Positions 11,900 through 24,805 of a stretch of DNA of 64,000 nucleotides are shown here, piece by piece (within the stretch, counting starts at the first letter, position 1; every line of letters begins with the position of its first letter). The translations under genes and the position numbers were made by a program. The stretch comes from Puccinia triticina. Its lineage: Eukaryota; Basidiomycota; Pucciniomycetes; Pucciniales; Pucciniaceae. The stretch lies in the NCBI RefSeq assembly GCF_026914185.1, contig NC_070564.1, positions 5,704,001 through 5,768,000 of the forward strand. The letters are read 5' to 3'. The notes under the pieces were generated by a model. It was not told the DNA's origin and did not search any database. It was given only the letters and a program-made list of their open reading frames with translations.

Positions 11900-12584
11900 A
11901 TGCCTCCTCAGCGTTCCCAGTCCCTCGATTCCAGCCAGCCCCCCAGACTTCCCCTCACCCAACCCAGTCGAGTAAACCGTCCCGGACGAGTGGCTGGTTC
12001 GCAAGGCTACAGCGTCCCCGACATGTGTGCTCTGGTCGACGCTGCAAGTTCTGCCAATTGGACAAAACGAGTGGAAGCGTGTCCTTGAGACATACCACGA
12101 ATATCCTCAAAGTGCTGGCCGTATGAATCGTACAGTCGAATCAATCAAAACCAAATTTCACAACCTTGCCTGCGAAAAAAAGGCAACCGGATCGCCGGCG
12201 CCCCCGGAATACGTTTGACGAGCTAAGGAGATTTTGCATGAAATAGAGGAGCGAAGTGGGTTGATGATCACCCAGAACCCCCAACGTCTGGAGGCTCAAC
12301 TTGAGGAGTAAGTTATGTTTCTTTCTTCATCTCAATGCAGGCAACATGCTAACATCTATTTTGGCCTTCAGTGATGGTGTAGGGGCCCCGGTGGATCCCT
12401 CAATTTCCGGCTCTATGCTCCAGTTCCCGGGTTGACAGAAACTCTCCCAGAAGCTCGCAGGAATCTGGCGAATCAAAATTTTGCCAGGCAAGAGAATTCC
12501 TCAGATGATGGGACAAGCAGTGATTTGCCATCAAACGTGACTCCTGGGCGCGCGAGATTGTCCAGTGCTAGTCCTGCACTATGA
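11900..12584 (+). pseudogene. DUF6818/Myb-SANT-like ORF carried by the TIR element, inactivated
   Basis: The opening frame gives MPPQRSQSLDSSQ and then GYSVPDMCALVDAASS. After a 1-base frame change near 12045 it continues VLPIGQNEWKRVLETYHEYP, RTVESIKTKFHNLACEKKATG and PPEYV. This order matches the fungal and oomycete DUF6818 domain (a Myb/SANT-like fold often found in transposons): GYS-D--ALVDA, LP-G--EW--V, KFH-LA--K--TG, then PPE-R-AK. A TGA at 12219 replaces the expected residue before RAKEILHEIEER. A likely intron follows (GTAAGT at 12308, CAG near 12371), and a Ser-rich tail ends at 12584 after another frame change. Family assignment is from memory of the domain pattern. Confidence 0.7.
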
Positions 12585-13061
12585 CATACATATTCAGTTG
12601 ATTGAAAATCGCGAGCACCGAGCATCAATGATCAGGACAAACTGACAAAAAAAACGGGGAGGGGGGGGGGGAGTCATTAGGGAGAAAAAAAAGGCTGCAG
12701 GCAGCCGAGGCTCTTCAAGCGCCACTCCTGGCCGCCTGGAGCCACGACATTGGGCTCTCAAGGCTGGCAGCTAATCAGACAAAGGTTGGGCGTAGCCGCC
12801 GCCGCCGCGAAGTACTAAGCCTCAGCAGCCTGCTGCATCCAATGATTGACGATAGAGGCAAGGTTCTCCATGTTGCTTGACGTCGGCGCGGGGTACTGTC
12901 TGCTCGGTCCATCGGTTTGCAAAATGAGTCAGGAGGTAACGAAAAGTCTTGATATTCATTCCAACAGTAGTGATGAAAGCTCGATTGTTAGAAGCATTCA
13001 GCATTTGGAGCCATGGACTAGTTGATTGGGGGTTTGGGAAAGGGTCTGCTCGAGTTAGATA

Positions 13062-13934
13062 CACCAGGAAAAAAAAGTAGTCACTTGATGGCAAGTGACA
13101 TGACACAGCTTTGGTTTCAGCTCCAACACTGCTCCAATGCTGCTCCTCTCCACCAGCACATCTAGGGCTCACATGATAGGTGTCAGGATCAAAACACTCA
13201 ATGTGAAAAAACCAGATGATACTCAGCTTTGGCCCTGGCCCAGCTGATGCTCAGCTTTTACCCTGGCTCAGCTGATGCTCAGTTTCTCCCCTGGCCCAGC
13301 TGATACTCAGCTTTGGAACTGGGCACCTGATGATCATCTTTGGCCCTGGCACAGCTGATGCTCAGCCTTGTCCATGGCTCAGCTGATGCTCAGCTTTGGC
13401 CCTAGCCTAGCTGATTTTCAGCTCTGGTCCTGTCCAAGCTGATTCCCATCGTTTTCCCTGGCCTGGCTCAGCTGGTGCTCAGCAAGCTGAGCATCAGCTG
13501 GCCAGCTGGCCCAGGACTGGGCCAAAGCTGAGCATCAGCTGGGACAGGACTAGGAGAACGCTAAGCAAGGACTGGTACAAAGCTGAGCATCAGCTGCGCC
13601 AGGACTAGTACAAAGCTGAGCATCACCTGGGCAAGGAATGGTCAAACGGCTTTTTTCCAATTCTGAGAGTGAGCTGCGTGAAAAAGCTGAGTATGAGCTG
13701 GGCAGAAAAGCTGAGTATGAGCTGGGTACCAAAGCTGAGTATCAGCTGGAAAGAACTGAGGATCAGTTGGGCTCATCAAAAACTGAACAGGACCTCCTTG
13801 GTAAATTTTGGAAGTTGAGGAGATGGTTGGGAGATTGGGGTAGATAGTGGATAGATATTGGATAGATGGTGGGTAGCTGGCTGGAGCTGGTGTAATGTCA
13901 CTTGTCATCAACTGACTATTTTATTTTCCTGGTG
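13062..13934. mobile_element. Nested TIR element filled with CAGCTGATGCTCAGCTTTGG array
   Basis: The ends CACCAGGAAAAA-AAGTAGTCACTTG and its reverse complement (CAACTGACTATTTTATTTTCCTGGTG) define an 873-bp element flanked by ATA on each side (13059-13061, 13935-13937). Subterminal sequence ATGTCACTTGTCATC is palindromic with the other end. The interior, 13200-13760, is a degenerate tandem array of a ~25-30 bp unit that runs in one direction to about 13470 and then in the opposite direction, making a large cruciform. Its right end resembles 5640-5725. No coding capacity. Confidence 0.8.
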
Positions 13935-14437
13935 ATATGTGCAAATCGTGCGATCGGGCTGCCTTCTTCCTTGAAAAACAGTTATAGCCATCGCCAGAAG
14001 GCCCTCATCATCTTCATCAGCTTGCTTGTTGGCCTCATTAAAATTGCGGAGAACGTCACAAGCAGGAATAAAATCGTCTCGGTCCATGTATCCTAAGGTG
14101 CAAGATATCTTGAGAGGTTAAAATTAGCATTGCAAGAATCACAACAAAAAAACTTACAATGATTTTTGAGGGGAGGGGTGAGCTCGGAGGCGTTGAGGTA
14201 TCAGGAAGGGTTGTTGTCCAGCGTGCTGTCTACTGCTGTCTAGGTTTTAGGTCTGTTGGCTTTCTTTGCATCATGTGTGCTTACGGGCGGACAGATCTGT
14301 CAGGTGATCTGTTGGGTGACAGATCTGTGATATTCTAGTCTGTCTGGGGGGCGTAGATCCTACGGGAAGTCTTCCAATAACCGAACATTTGATCAGCGAT
14401 TATCCCTTCAAGTAGTTCGATGAAGCCCCCCCTGCAA

Positions 14438-14457
14438 AGTTGAGGTGCACCTCAACT
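14438..14457. promoter_or_regulatory. Perfect 20-bp palindrome upstream of MET2
   Basis: AGTTGAGGTGCACCTCAACT is an exact palindrome 118 bp upstream of the MET2 start codon, in the short gap between the transposon end and the gene. A dimeric regulator could bind it, but the site matches no fungal sulfur-regulation motif that I can name. No clear TATA box is visible in this gap. Confidence 0.35.
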
Positions 14458-14574
14458 CAAGCCCCTTCCCGGCGGGCTTACATAGGCTAGGCTTTGTCTC
14501 GGGCTTACGGCTGCCCGGCCCGGAGGGTGACTGTTTGTCGATTTCATCTCCATGTTTGACAACCCCAATCCACG

Positions 14575-16448
14575 ATGCGTACTGGTTTCAGCAAGTTACG
14601 CTCACCTGGGCATATCTTATCCTCACCGATCTCTCGTCGATCGGTCAAACCCATCATCCACTCCGACGAATCCCGACTGATAGACTTGCCACGCGAGATC
14701 CTTGCCCGCAGTCCGATTTGTACGGTAATCCACCTTGCGAACTCAGCGAAACGGGCCAAGTTCGATGCCAAGCACGCTCCTGTATACCGAAGCTATTCCA
14801 AACGTGCCTCACTACGCACGCCAGATGGACCTGAACCGACTTACTCCAAGCTGGTCAGCGGTTATCAAGTTTATCACCACCCGACTCCCTTCAAATTAGA
14901 CTACGGCCAAACCTTACAGAGCTTCGACTTGGCTTACGAAGTCTGGGGCAAGCTGTCGGACCGCAAGGACAACGTCATCCTCATCCATACGGGCCTATCA
15001 GCCAGTAGCCATGCCAAGAGTCACGAAGAAAACCGAAACCCTGGATGGTGGGAAAAGTTCGTCGGCCATGGGCCAAGCTATCCCATCGACTTGGATCGCT
15101 ACTTTGTGATCTGTACCAACGTATTGGGGTCTTGTTATGGTTCAACGGGCCCTCATTCAATCAATCCACTCACTGGTCATCGCTATGCAACCGAATTCCC
15201 CATCGTGTCGATTTTTGACATGGTGAGAGCTCAATTCAAGTTGTTAGATCATCTGGGGATTGATCACCTGTATGCTAGCATCGGAAGTAGTATGGGGGGT
15301 ATGCAGAGCATCGCTGCTGCATGGTTAGAACCAGAAAGGGTCGGTAAAGTCGTCAGCATCAGTGGATGTGGGCGGTCAGGACCATCGAGCATTGCGATTC
15401 GCTACGCTCAACGCTCAGGTTAGTGAACTCGAGACGCATCATACATTTATTGAAGAGAGTAGAGTCCCCCTATAATCGAACCTTCAATTCAATTAAAACC
15501 ATGTCAAACGGTCCTCATGAACCTCCTACTCTAGTATTGATGGCCGATCCGAACTGGAATAACGGATTCTACTACGACTCGGCCCCACCTCACGTGGGGA
15601 TGAAATTGGCCCGTCAAATTGCCACGATCACCTATCGATCCGGACCTGAATGGGAGCAGCGCTTTGGAAGAAGTCGGCGCTCAGTTGTTAATCAGCGCGG
15701 TCAAACTCTTCTAAGTCCACCCACGTTGTCTCCCGACTTCTTGATCGAAACTTACCTAGACCATCAAGGCGAACAGTTCTGTCTCAAATACGACGCAAAC
15801 AGTTTGTTGTATGTCTCGTAAGTTGTAGTAGATTTCAGGACCCGATTCATTATCTATCTGCTACATTTTTCTGCGAGAAATTTAGACTGACGACCCAATG
15901 ATGATTTTGGCGAAAAACAAAAGAAAGGCAATGGATCTTTTCGATATGACTGTCGAGGGTTTGGATGAGCTAGGGCGATACCAAACTGGAGTCGCCAACT
16001 CAGCTGATGAGCCTTCATTTCAGAACCAGCCAGATCGTGATCAAGCTGGCCGAGTGACCAGTCTATCATCCGCGGGCGACCATAAAATCATTGCTTCACT
16101 TGCCCGGACGTTCCAAAGATTTCAATCAGACCAAGAATTTCTCATTCTTGGTGTCCAAACCGATATCCTTTTCCCGATCACTTTGCAGAGGGAGTTGGCC
16201 GAAGCTATCCGATCTTCGTCGTCGGACCGTCCTCCACATGAGGCTCCGGCCGTCACATATTTCGAACTTCATTCGCCATTCGGTCATGATACTTTCTTGA
16301 TTGATCTGAATGGCGTTGGCGGTGGTATGTTCTTCTGTCAAATTCAAATCCCTCCACATCAGTCCGTATCCTCCTTTTATCCCTTCTGACTCATTTGTTA
16401 ATCATGTTTTTTTTGGGGGGGGCAGCTATCAGAGGATTTCTTTCTTAA
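14575..16448 (+). CDS. MET2: Homoserine O-acetyltransferase
   Basis: Transfers acetyl from acetyl-CoA to L-homoserine, making O-acetylhomoserine for methionine and sulfur assimilation. It has four exons, 14575-15418, 15535-15817, 15924-16324 and 16426-16448, which sum to 516 codons plus stop. All introns are GT-AG, and reading continues through each junction ([33 protein letters not shown]). The alpha/beta-hydrolase triad is visible: Ser239 in GSSMGG, Asp456 in GVQTDILFP and His497 in [25 protein letters not shown] and [10 protein letters not shown] are typical of the family. The first ~85 residues are a poorly conserved extension, and the true start could be another ATG downstream. It converges on SPO11. 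A transposon end lies about 200 bp upstream. Identity is certain; the N-terminus is less so. Confidence 0.96.
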
Positions 16449-16912
16449 CTAAAATGTAATAATTGCGAACTCCAGTCACACGCGCTGTTTTCTTTTCCAA
16501 CGGCAGTTTTGGGTGCAAGCCATGAAAATCGCGCGGTCCTCTATTATCATCTTCGATTGCCGATGCGTTCGAGGTGTTTGTATTTGTTCTTCTGTCTGTA
16601 TGACCAGCTTTTCGTGAGAAATATCCTCATTCTAAAACAAAATCTTGACCCTCTCAGCTATTCAGCAATCCTTGAATTGAAATTTTGTCCGAATTGAAGT
16701 ATTTGCTTGATTATATATTTTAAAAATAAACATAGCTGTCTGTTATAATGATGAAGCCACTCACATATGTATGTGAAGTAATATGTGATATTGAACAGAA
16801 AAGGATAAGTAATTAACTTAGTTAAATCGACATGGGCTTCTATCAACTGGCAATTGGAGGTAATCAACTCCTTAGAGTGACATTGGTTTTACAGTAAGAT
16901 GCCTCGAGCGAG
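16449..16912. other. Intergenic, convergent 3' ends of MET2 and SPO11
   Basis: AT-rich 3' flanks of two convergent genes. No separate gene, hairpin or repeat is evident. Confidence 0.5.
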
Positions 16913-19353
16913 TTAAATTACTTTTTTTACCTGCTTGATTTTCTTTGATAGGTAATAGAAGAGGCGATGGTTGCTACTACTATTTTGAACCTGCAGCTCG
17001 GGGTCCACCGGTTTCTCCGTTAGATCGGCCTGCCCCTGAGAGCAAAGGATTTGTATCTCTGACTTTTTGCCGGACTGTTTCATCCGTCTGACTTCATTTC
17101 TGGAGGAAGAAATGTTCAATTATTGCTCACAGTTAACCACTGATGAAGTTGCACACTTTGCGATAAATCATTTCAAGTGCTCACTTCCAGCTTTCTGGTA
17201 AGACGTCCAACATCAAGAGACTTTCTGCTTTTTTATAATCATGAAGGCTCATCGCACATAGAAGGTCGGAGTCTATACCGAACCTGTGTTTTCCGGTTTG
17301 ACCACAACTCGTAAGTACTTCACTCTGGGTCTCAAGTGCAAACAAACACTCCCCGAAAATGACACTCAACTCGTTCCAATCTGACGAACTTATACCGATC
17401 CACTCAGCCTGCTTTGCACAAAGGCCTGGATGGTAAGACATAGCCTGACTACCAAATTTGTACACCTTGGCAATATCGATACCATGCGGATCGCAGTCCA
17501 CAAGGATGAGAATTGGCACCTGACGTTTGACCAGCTCTTGGTGTTCAGATAACTTGGACGCCAATTGCCGAGTTGAGAGGCTTGGGTAGCCGATTCCCTG
17601 TTGGACTGAAAAGCTTCAGCATACATACTTTGCTGAAGCAAGTAACACAAAGTCAGGTTTGTCTTGTCGATCCGGTGCACCATTCAAGCAATGAAACTCT
17701 CGATTTGACTTACGCGTACTTTTCAATAAGAGTAGCCCGGCAGACAAAAATTATACGAAGCTCGCGAAAGAAAGAAAAAGCTGTCTTTGACATACGCATA
17801 TGAGAAGAGAAGGACCCAGGCGCGGATCGCTAGTAAAATCCATGTTGACCAACATGTTGAATATGGCCTGTTGTTTTGAGATTGTTCTCAACAGATGTGC
17901 ATCATGTCGATTGTTAATATACCTTGGGTTTTGGGTTCGATTACTTACCTCTTTCTCGACGATCAAAATGAACTGAATTCCGGTGCCTGGCTTGATCTCT
18001 TTTATGGTGTCCAATGGGGGGATCAAGACGGGTGGTCCATGGCCTGATGTAACGGTTTCTCCAATAATGACCAATTCAAGATCTCCTTGAAAAAGACCTT
18101 TGGGTGAGGCAACCTAGTCAAGTAATAAAATCAGCCAAGATCTATCAAGTACTCGAAAGTCCATCGCTTCCGATATAATGCTCACAAAGTGAAGCTCTCC
18201 CCGTGTGATCCCGAGCGTAGCGGCCAGATCATCGACCAGCTATTTGGAATCAGTCCACAACAAAACACAGTGAGACCGCATAACCCAACCCTCGTTGATC
18301 AACAGATTGTGACTTACCCTGTCAACGGCTGCTTGCCTTTTGAACAGATTTACATCGTTGTAGAACACATCCCTTTTTTACAGACATTTCATGATAACGG
18401 GATTAGAGAAGCATGGATGTCAGACGAGCAAGAGAGTAATTTACCGCTTGGTCATGATCATTTTTCCCAAAATTGCATCATGCGAGAGCTCCATGACGCG
18501 GAAAAGTTGGGCTACATGGAATATTTGATTGCACAGGGGAAATAAAGTCAGATTAATAGTAAATCTTGAAATCAAACTTGCAGAAAACATTGGCACCTAG
18601 CTCTCGAGCGCCAGATCCACTACCTCGGTTGCGAGTTTCTCTCGGGAAACGCAGTTTGCGGTGCTTCTCCGGACTGTTTGGATACAAAAGGTCCAGTTCG
18701 TAAGATAAAAGCACGTAGTCAGATAAAAGCACTTAGTCCCTGACGAAAAGTATTCTGATTGACATGATTGATAACAGGAAAGAATGTAAGAAGAAACGCA
18801 AGACTTTCCTTGGTGAAGATCGGTCTTTTAGTAAAACGACTATGGGTAGTTTCTTCCTCGTGGACCCGCCTGGCGAGCCTTGGCGGAGAGCTTGATACTT
18901 TCCGGAGCGATTGATTTGTTGCAAGATGTCCAAGGCGAAAGCTTCGATTTTCTTCAGAGTAGCGAGGCCTGATCTTCATAGCCCACCAAGGAAGCGCATA
19001 CAGTCAGTCTCGTGTTGTGAGCAATTCTGGTCAACAACAGGTAGTTCATATGCAGTCTTTTGAAAAGCTACAAACTCTTCCTCATGAGACCCATCCTGCT
19101 TATCGCTAGTTTCGATCGACCCAGAGTCATCGTCGGTGAGCTCCTCGAAGTCACTTTCTGCTTGCTGGAAGTCATTAAAACGCTCCACGCCCGACGATAT
19201 TGCGCTTTCCCCATCCATGCTAAGGATCGATTCGGCTTGGTCATCGGGCCAAAACGAGGAGGAGTCCGCTGATTCGACCGGATCGAATTGTCTCTCTTCA
19301 GAAGTCCAAGAAAAGATCGATCCAACCTCATCTGTTTCGCTAATAGACAGCAT
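16913..19353 (-). CDS. SPO11: Meiotic double-strand-break transesterase Spo11 (TopoVIA-like)
   Basis: Makes the DNA breaks that start meiotic recombination. Exons read on the minus strand include 18597-18673, 18445-18511, 18318-18372, 18186-18239, 17949-18113, 17796-17867, 17185-17597 and 16913-17099. Together they give ELAQLFRVMELSHDAI, MTKRDVFYNDVNLFKRQ (catalytic tyrosine is the Y of VFY), VDDLAATLGITRGELHF, VASPKGLFQGDLELVIIGE, IQFILIVEKE and the Toprim motif LVDCDPHGIDIAKVYKFGS. The C-terminus is WKNEVRRMKQSGKKSEIQIL, then YYLSKKI. The 5' part is less certain: LKKIEAFALDILQQINRSGK near 18900-18960 belongs, but its junctions are unclear, and an acidic 125-codon first exon ending at 18976 is only a candidate. 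An intact gene suggests retained meiosis. Introns of 72-198 nt. Confidence 0.93.
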
Positions 19354-20240
19354 CGTGTTGCTCCAGAGCTGTCAGATTAAACCAGCAGTAAACCCGATAA
19401 AGTAGTACTAGTATCTTTGGAGTGAGAATGGGAAACTGAGCAGGAAACTGTTAGGAAAAGGTTAATGCGGATGCTGGCTGTGATCTCAACTCGAGCGGCG
19501 GATGAGAAAACTACACTTTAGATGAGCAGAAGTTCAAGTTCATTGGTCTCAATTGAAAGCATTTAAACCAAAAAAAAAGACAACTTGGGATGATACTGAT
19601 ATCAGAAGACGTCTTTCCAATTTCAACTCAGCTGAGTAATTTCGACTCAAAATTCAGTATTGGAGTTTTGTAGTCTTTGTAAACCTTCGCAGATGTTAGT
19701 CCAGAAAAACTTTTGCAAGGAAATGACCTTGCCCTCGATCGAGGCTCTGAATGCATTCTGCATGGTTCCCAGATTTCAACGAGAATTCATACACTGGAGG
19801 ACCTCGCGTCGAGATCTACAGAGCCTGCAGAACCAGATCTGGAACACTTCAAAGGTTTGGCATTTCTGCCCTGGTCTGAAATCCACATCTGCAGAGACTG
19901 CAGATTCGGCGGGAAGTCCTTTCAGTGAGCTTCAGTCTGTCAAATCACCGGTTTCGTTTCAGAAATTTTCTGTACAGCTGTACCACCCTTGAAACACGCC
20001 GAAAGATTGATTCTTGTGTTAGATATTCGCTGACACAAGTTACACCAGGTCCATCCTACCTTCCTTTGCCTTTGGCAATCTTGGGTGCACTCATCAAGGG
20101 CTGTTCCACTCGTCAAAAAAATCTCGGGCACGCTCCTAAACACAGTCATTCCTTTTGTCCGAGGCGATTTGATCATATTCATTCGACTAACAACTCCTAT
20201 CCAGCTTTACTTAATCTTCACTCTCGACTAGCAACACAAC
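19354..20240. other. Divergent intergenic region, SPO11 and secreted-protein gene
   Basis: This 0.9-kb gap separates the start of SPO11 (leftward) from the start of the secreted-protein gene (rightward) and should hold both promoters. Open frames at 19660-19992 and 19925-20182 have no supporting motif. No repeat is recognised. Confidence 0.45.
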
Positions 20241-21254
20241 ATGCATCTGCATCATTTCTCCAGACTTATGGCTATGATAGCCCTCTCTTGGATGGCTGAG
20301 ACCCTCTGTCGAGAAGAAAACCCGAAGCCATCAACATGTGATGGTGTCCTGATGGTGCAAGGGGAGATCCCAGAAATCTTGGGAGTAGAGTTCAGTCCAC
20401 GTTCCATTTTTCCTAAGGTTATATCGACTGGTTCAGTTGTTCCTAACCTACTTTTGCTCCGCCTATCGACAGTGGGAAGCCATTTAACCAATTTGTAGGC
20501 AATTTGACGTATTCCCTTGGCATGGACGGGGTCCTCTCGCTCAATAGCACGACGTGAGTTGATTCTTACCTCATACATACGCCGCCGACGGCAAGACTGA
20601 AAAGTTTAGCTTGTGGTTTCTAATGCACCCGATCACAGACCGACGTGGCATTGCGACTCCATCAAGGCTAAAACAAACTCCACAAATACTATGCGAACTC
20701 TGAAAAATGTGTTTGGTTCTGCACAGATGTAAGAACCAATTCGCCTGTCTCATTTCAGCATCACAGTACCTTCACCTTGCCCAACCTTTTTCTGAGCACG
20801 TCTAAAACTACGCTGTTCTGGCAGGTCGTGCAAAGCAGACGTTCAGGATGTTGAATCATCGTGGGTTACCCAATGGACAAAAATCACCTTTGCTGGACAG
20901 CTTTATGTCAGGTACGTCCTGCTCTACCCTTCAAAAACCGCCGACCAAAACTGAAAATGTAATGGCATATTATCCTCTCGACAAAGTATCATTGTCCATG
21001 ACGGAATCTGCGGTTCTCCTACTACCTTACTGGGTTCCGGTACCACATGTTACTACAGCGCAACGACCGATGGTGGACTCAAAGGCAATGCCGAATGCAG
21101 GTGAGGGACAAATCCAACAGAATCTGGAAATGAAGACAAAGCATTAAATCTCTCGGCCGAATTTTTATATCTTCTTCACAGGTGGAAAACGATTGATCAA
21201 CCACACCACCTAGGTGATAATGCGGATGACGGGGGTCAAGGTGGTGACGAATGA
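20241..21254 (+). CDS. Small secreted cysteine-containing protein (candidate effector)
   Basis: Function unknown. Six exons (20241-20430, 20499-20553, 20639-20728, 20825-20911, 20987-21100, 21182-21254) with GT-AG introns of 68-96 nt join into 202 codons plus stop. The N-terminus, MHLHHFSRLMAMIALSWMAE, looks like a signal peptide with cleavage near TLC. The mature part has six cysteines (in PSTC, WHC, MSC, DGIC, TTCYY and AEC) and several N-glycosylation sequons (NLT, NST twice). It ends in an acidic Gly-Asp tail. Composition and size fit a rust secreted protein, but no domain is recognised. Splicing was inferred only from signal sequences and frame, and the phase agreement at all five introns is the main support. 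Confidence 0.65.
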
Positions 21255-23018
21255 TTTTTATGTTTGCCTCCCTGTGAGCGCTTGAGATCTTGGTTGTGTT
21301 CAGACCCGTCATTCCGTTGAAAAATCCAACAAAAACACATGAGATTGCTTGTGTCAACAAGCCATCGAAAATATAAAGCAGGCGGGCGCTGAACTTGCAT
21401 TTTTGTCTTTCGAGATCTATCTTAGGTTAGGTTGTTGACCCCAGACTGTCAAACCAAAGTTATACATGAATTTCCTGCACTCTCTGACTTAATTAATACA
21501 TCTTATTCACCCCGCCAGCCCTCCCTCCCCCTCAAACTTTTCAATTTTGCAAAAATAAAAATAAAATGACTAGGAGAAGTAATAGCCAAAATATTAACAG
21601 AAGACCACTCCAAATATAGACTGAATTTTAAAGTGATACAACTACTCTTTTGGCTATTTGGGCAACTTTTATTGTATTAATCAAATTTTCGTGAGGATAT
21701 TACGCCCTCGTGCCGCCGAAAACCGGGTGCACAGTCCTCACCGCACAATAGAAAAAGATAGTAAAGCAGTCAAGAGTTCGATATAGGTGTGCCTCTAGTC
21801 TACGCATTTAGAATGGGATCGAAAATCATTTCCCGTCCCACGCGGACGCCGGGGGAGAGGCTTTGTTAAGCGAAGGCATGAATTGAAAGGATGAGTGGCC
21901 AAGGCTGCACATCCATGGGTGCACCTGCCACGTGGAAATCGCCGACCGCCTGATACCGGAGTTGCCCAGCGTCCGAGTCGCCGGCTTTCACGCCGGCCGA
22001 AGCCTCCGATCGGAGCAGGCCGGAAAACCCGTGGTCGGCGTCCGCTTCTGATCCAGTCCAGACGGCTTGGTGGGGTTTGCCGAGGCCGAGCAGCCACAGC
22101 GCGGCGACCAGCATCTTTCAAGCGCAAGTTCCCCATTTAACCATCAAGGTTGATCGATTGGATTGAGCCAGAACCACATCGAAACATCGACTTCCCCGCG
22201 CGACCAGAGACAATCGGATCGGACTGGAAGTGGAGGCATGCTGATTGAAATGCCAAGTTGCACTTCTTCCTCGACTCATCGGCCTTTCACCTTGCTGGGA
22301 ACCAGCCAGACCACGACGGACGCTCACGTGGCTGCAAGCGTCCTAGTCTTGTCCTTTACAATCGACCATCTCCAAGCAGCACCTCACCTTCAACGGGGGC
22401 GCGTATCTGCTTTCAGAAAACAGAAGGATAAGACCTAGACCTCGAGAAATCGGTGATCCAAAGACAAGGTTGGCCGGTGAACAACCACCCAGGGTTGAAT
22501 GCGAAGCAAGAAAGGGCAGAAAGACGGCCAGAATTGGCTCAGCAGAAAACACTAGGCTTGGGTTGAGCGTGAGACGGCCAACGTGATCGATCAGAATCGA
22601 TGTCCTTCATTCCTTCAAGCTCACGATTCGAGATGATGAGGTCCTACTATGAGCTGGGCAGTCAGTCATCTGCATCGGCGCCAAGACATTGAACGCTCCC
22701 GGACCACGGCACAGCCATCCTTCCTCCCGTCGGTCCGCGCAAAACACATCTCATCAGACATGCACATTCTTCTGGAGAGGTAAGAGTTGCCATGGGGGGA
22801 AATCCACCCCAACTTCAAGGGTATATAAAGCCCTTTCTTTCAAGCTTCAAAAAACACCAGCACCATCCAGCTTGACCGACACCAACTATCTACTCAATCG
22901 ATTCAATCCCTCAATCAACCTTGCGCGTTTGATCAAAAACCTCCACTTACTCCTAGCCCCGAGCCTAAACATCAGCCTTTGAATTTCCTTGTACCTGAGA
23001 CAAAAGCGAGTACCGACC
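21255..23018. other. Long 5' region of the first DAHP synthase
   Basis: AT-rich to about 21780, then strongly GC-rich (21830-22140). An 82-codon minus frame (21866-22114) begins MLVAALWLLGLG, which resembles a signal peptide, but it has no recognised domain and competes with an Arg-rich plus frame. I do not call it a gene. GAGAGGCTTTGTTAAGCG at 21856-21873 is a single end of the AAGCCTCTC hairpin family. The last ~200 bp are promoter and leader of the downstream gene. Confidence 0.4.
22821..22830 (+). promoter_or_regulatory. TATA box of first DAHP synthase
   Basis: GTATATAAAG lies about 190 bp before the ATG at 23019 and is followed by a CT- and CA-rich leader typical of fungal 5' UTRs. The paralogue at 38158 has a comparable TATA box at a similar distance. 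Confidence 0.6.

Positions 23019-24805
<1,787 letters not shown>

Larger units (their letters stand above)
11642..14378. mobile_element. 2.7-kb DNA transposon relic with ~60-bp TIRs
   Basis: The left end (11642-11700) begins GGAAGACTTCCCGTAGGATC and includes GACAGACTAGAATATCACAG. The right end (14320-14378) is its exact reverse complement over roughly 58 bp. AAT flanks both sides (11639-11641 and 14379-14381), consistent with a 3-bp target duplication. Subterminal ACAGATCTGT words repeat near both ends. Inside are a decayed DUF6818/Myb-like ORF, a hairpin repeat and a nested TIR element. No recognisable catalytic transposase domain remains. The right end is only about 197 bp from the MET2 start codon. 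Confidence 0.85.

Noticed and set aside
21866..22114. 82-codon minus ORF with signal-peptide-like start (MLVAALWLLGLG)
   Set aside because: It is short, GC-rich, competes with an Arg-rich plus frame, and could not be extended by splicing. Kept only as a note.
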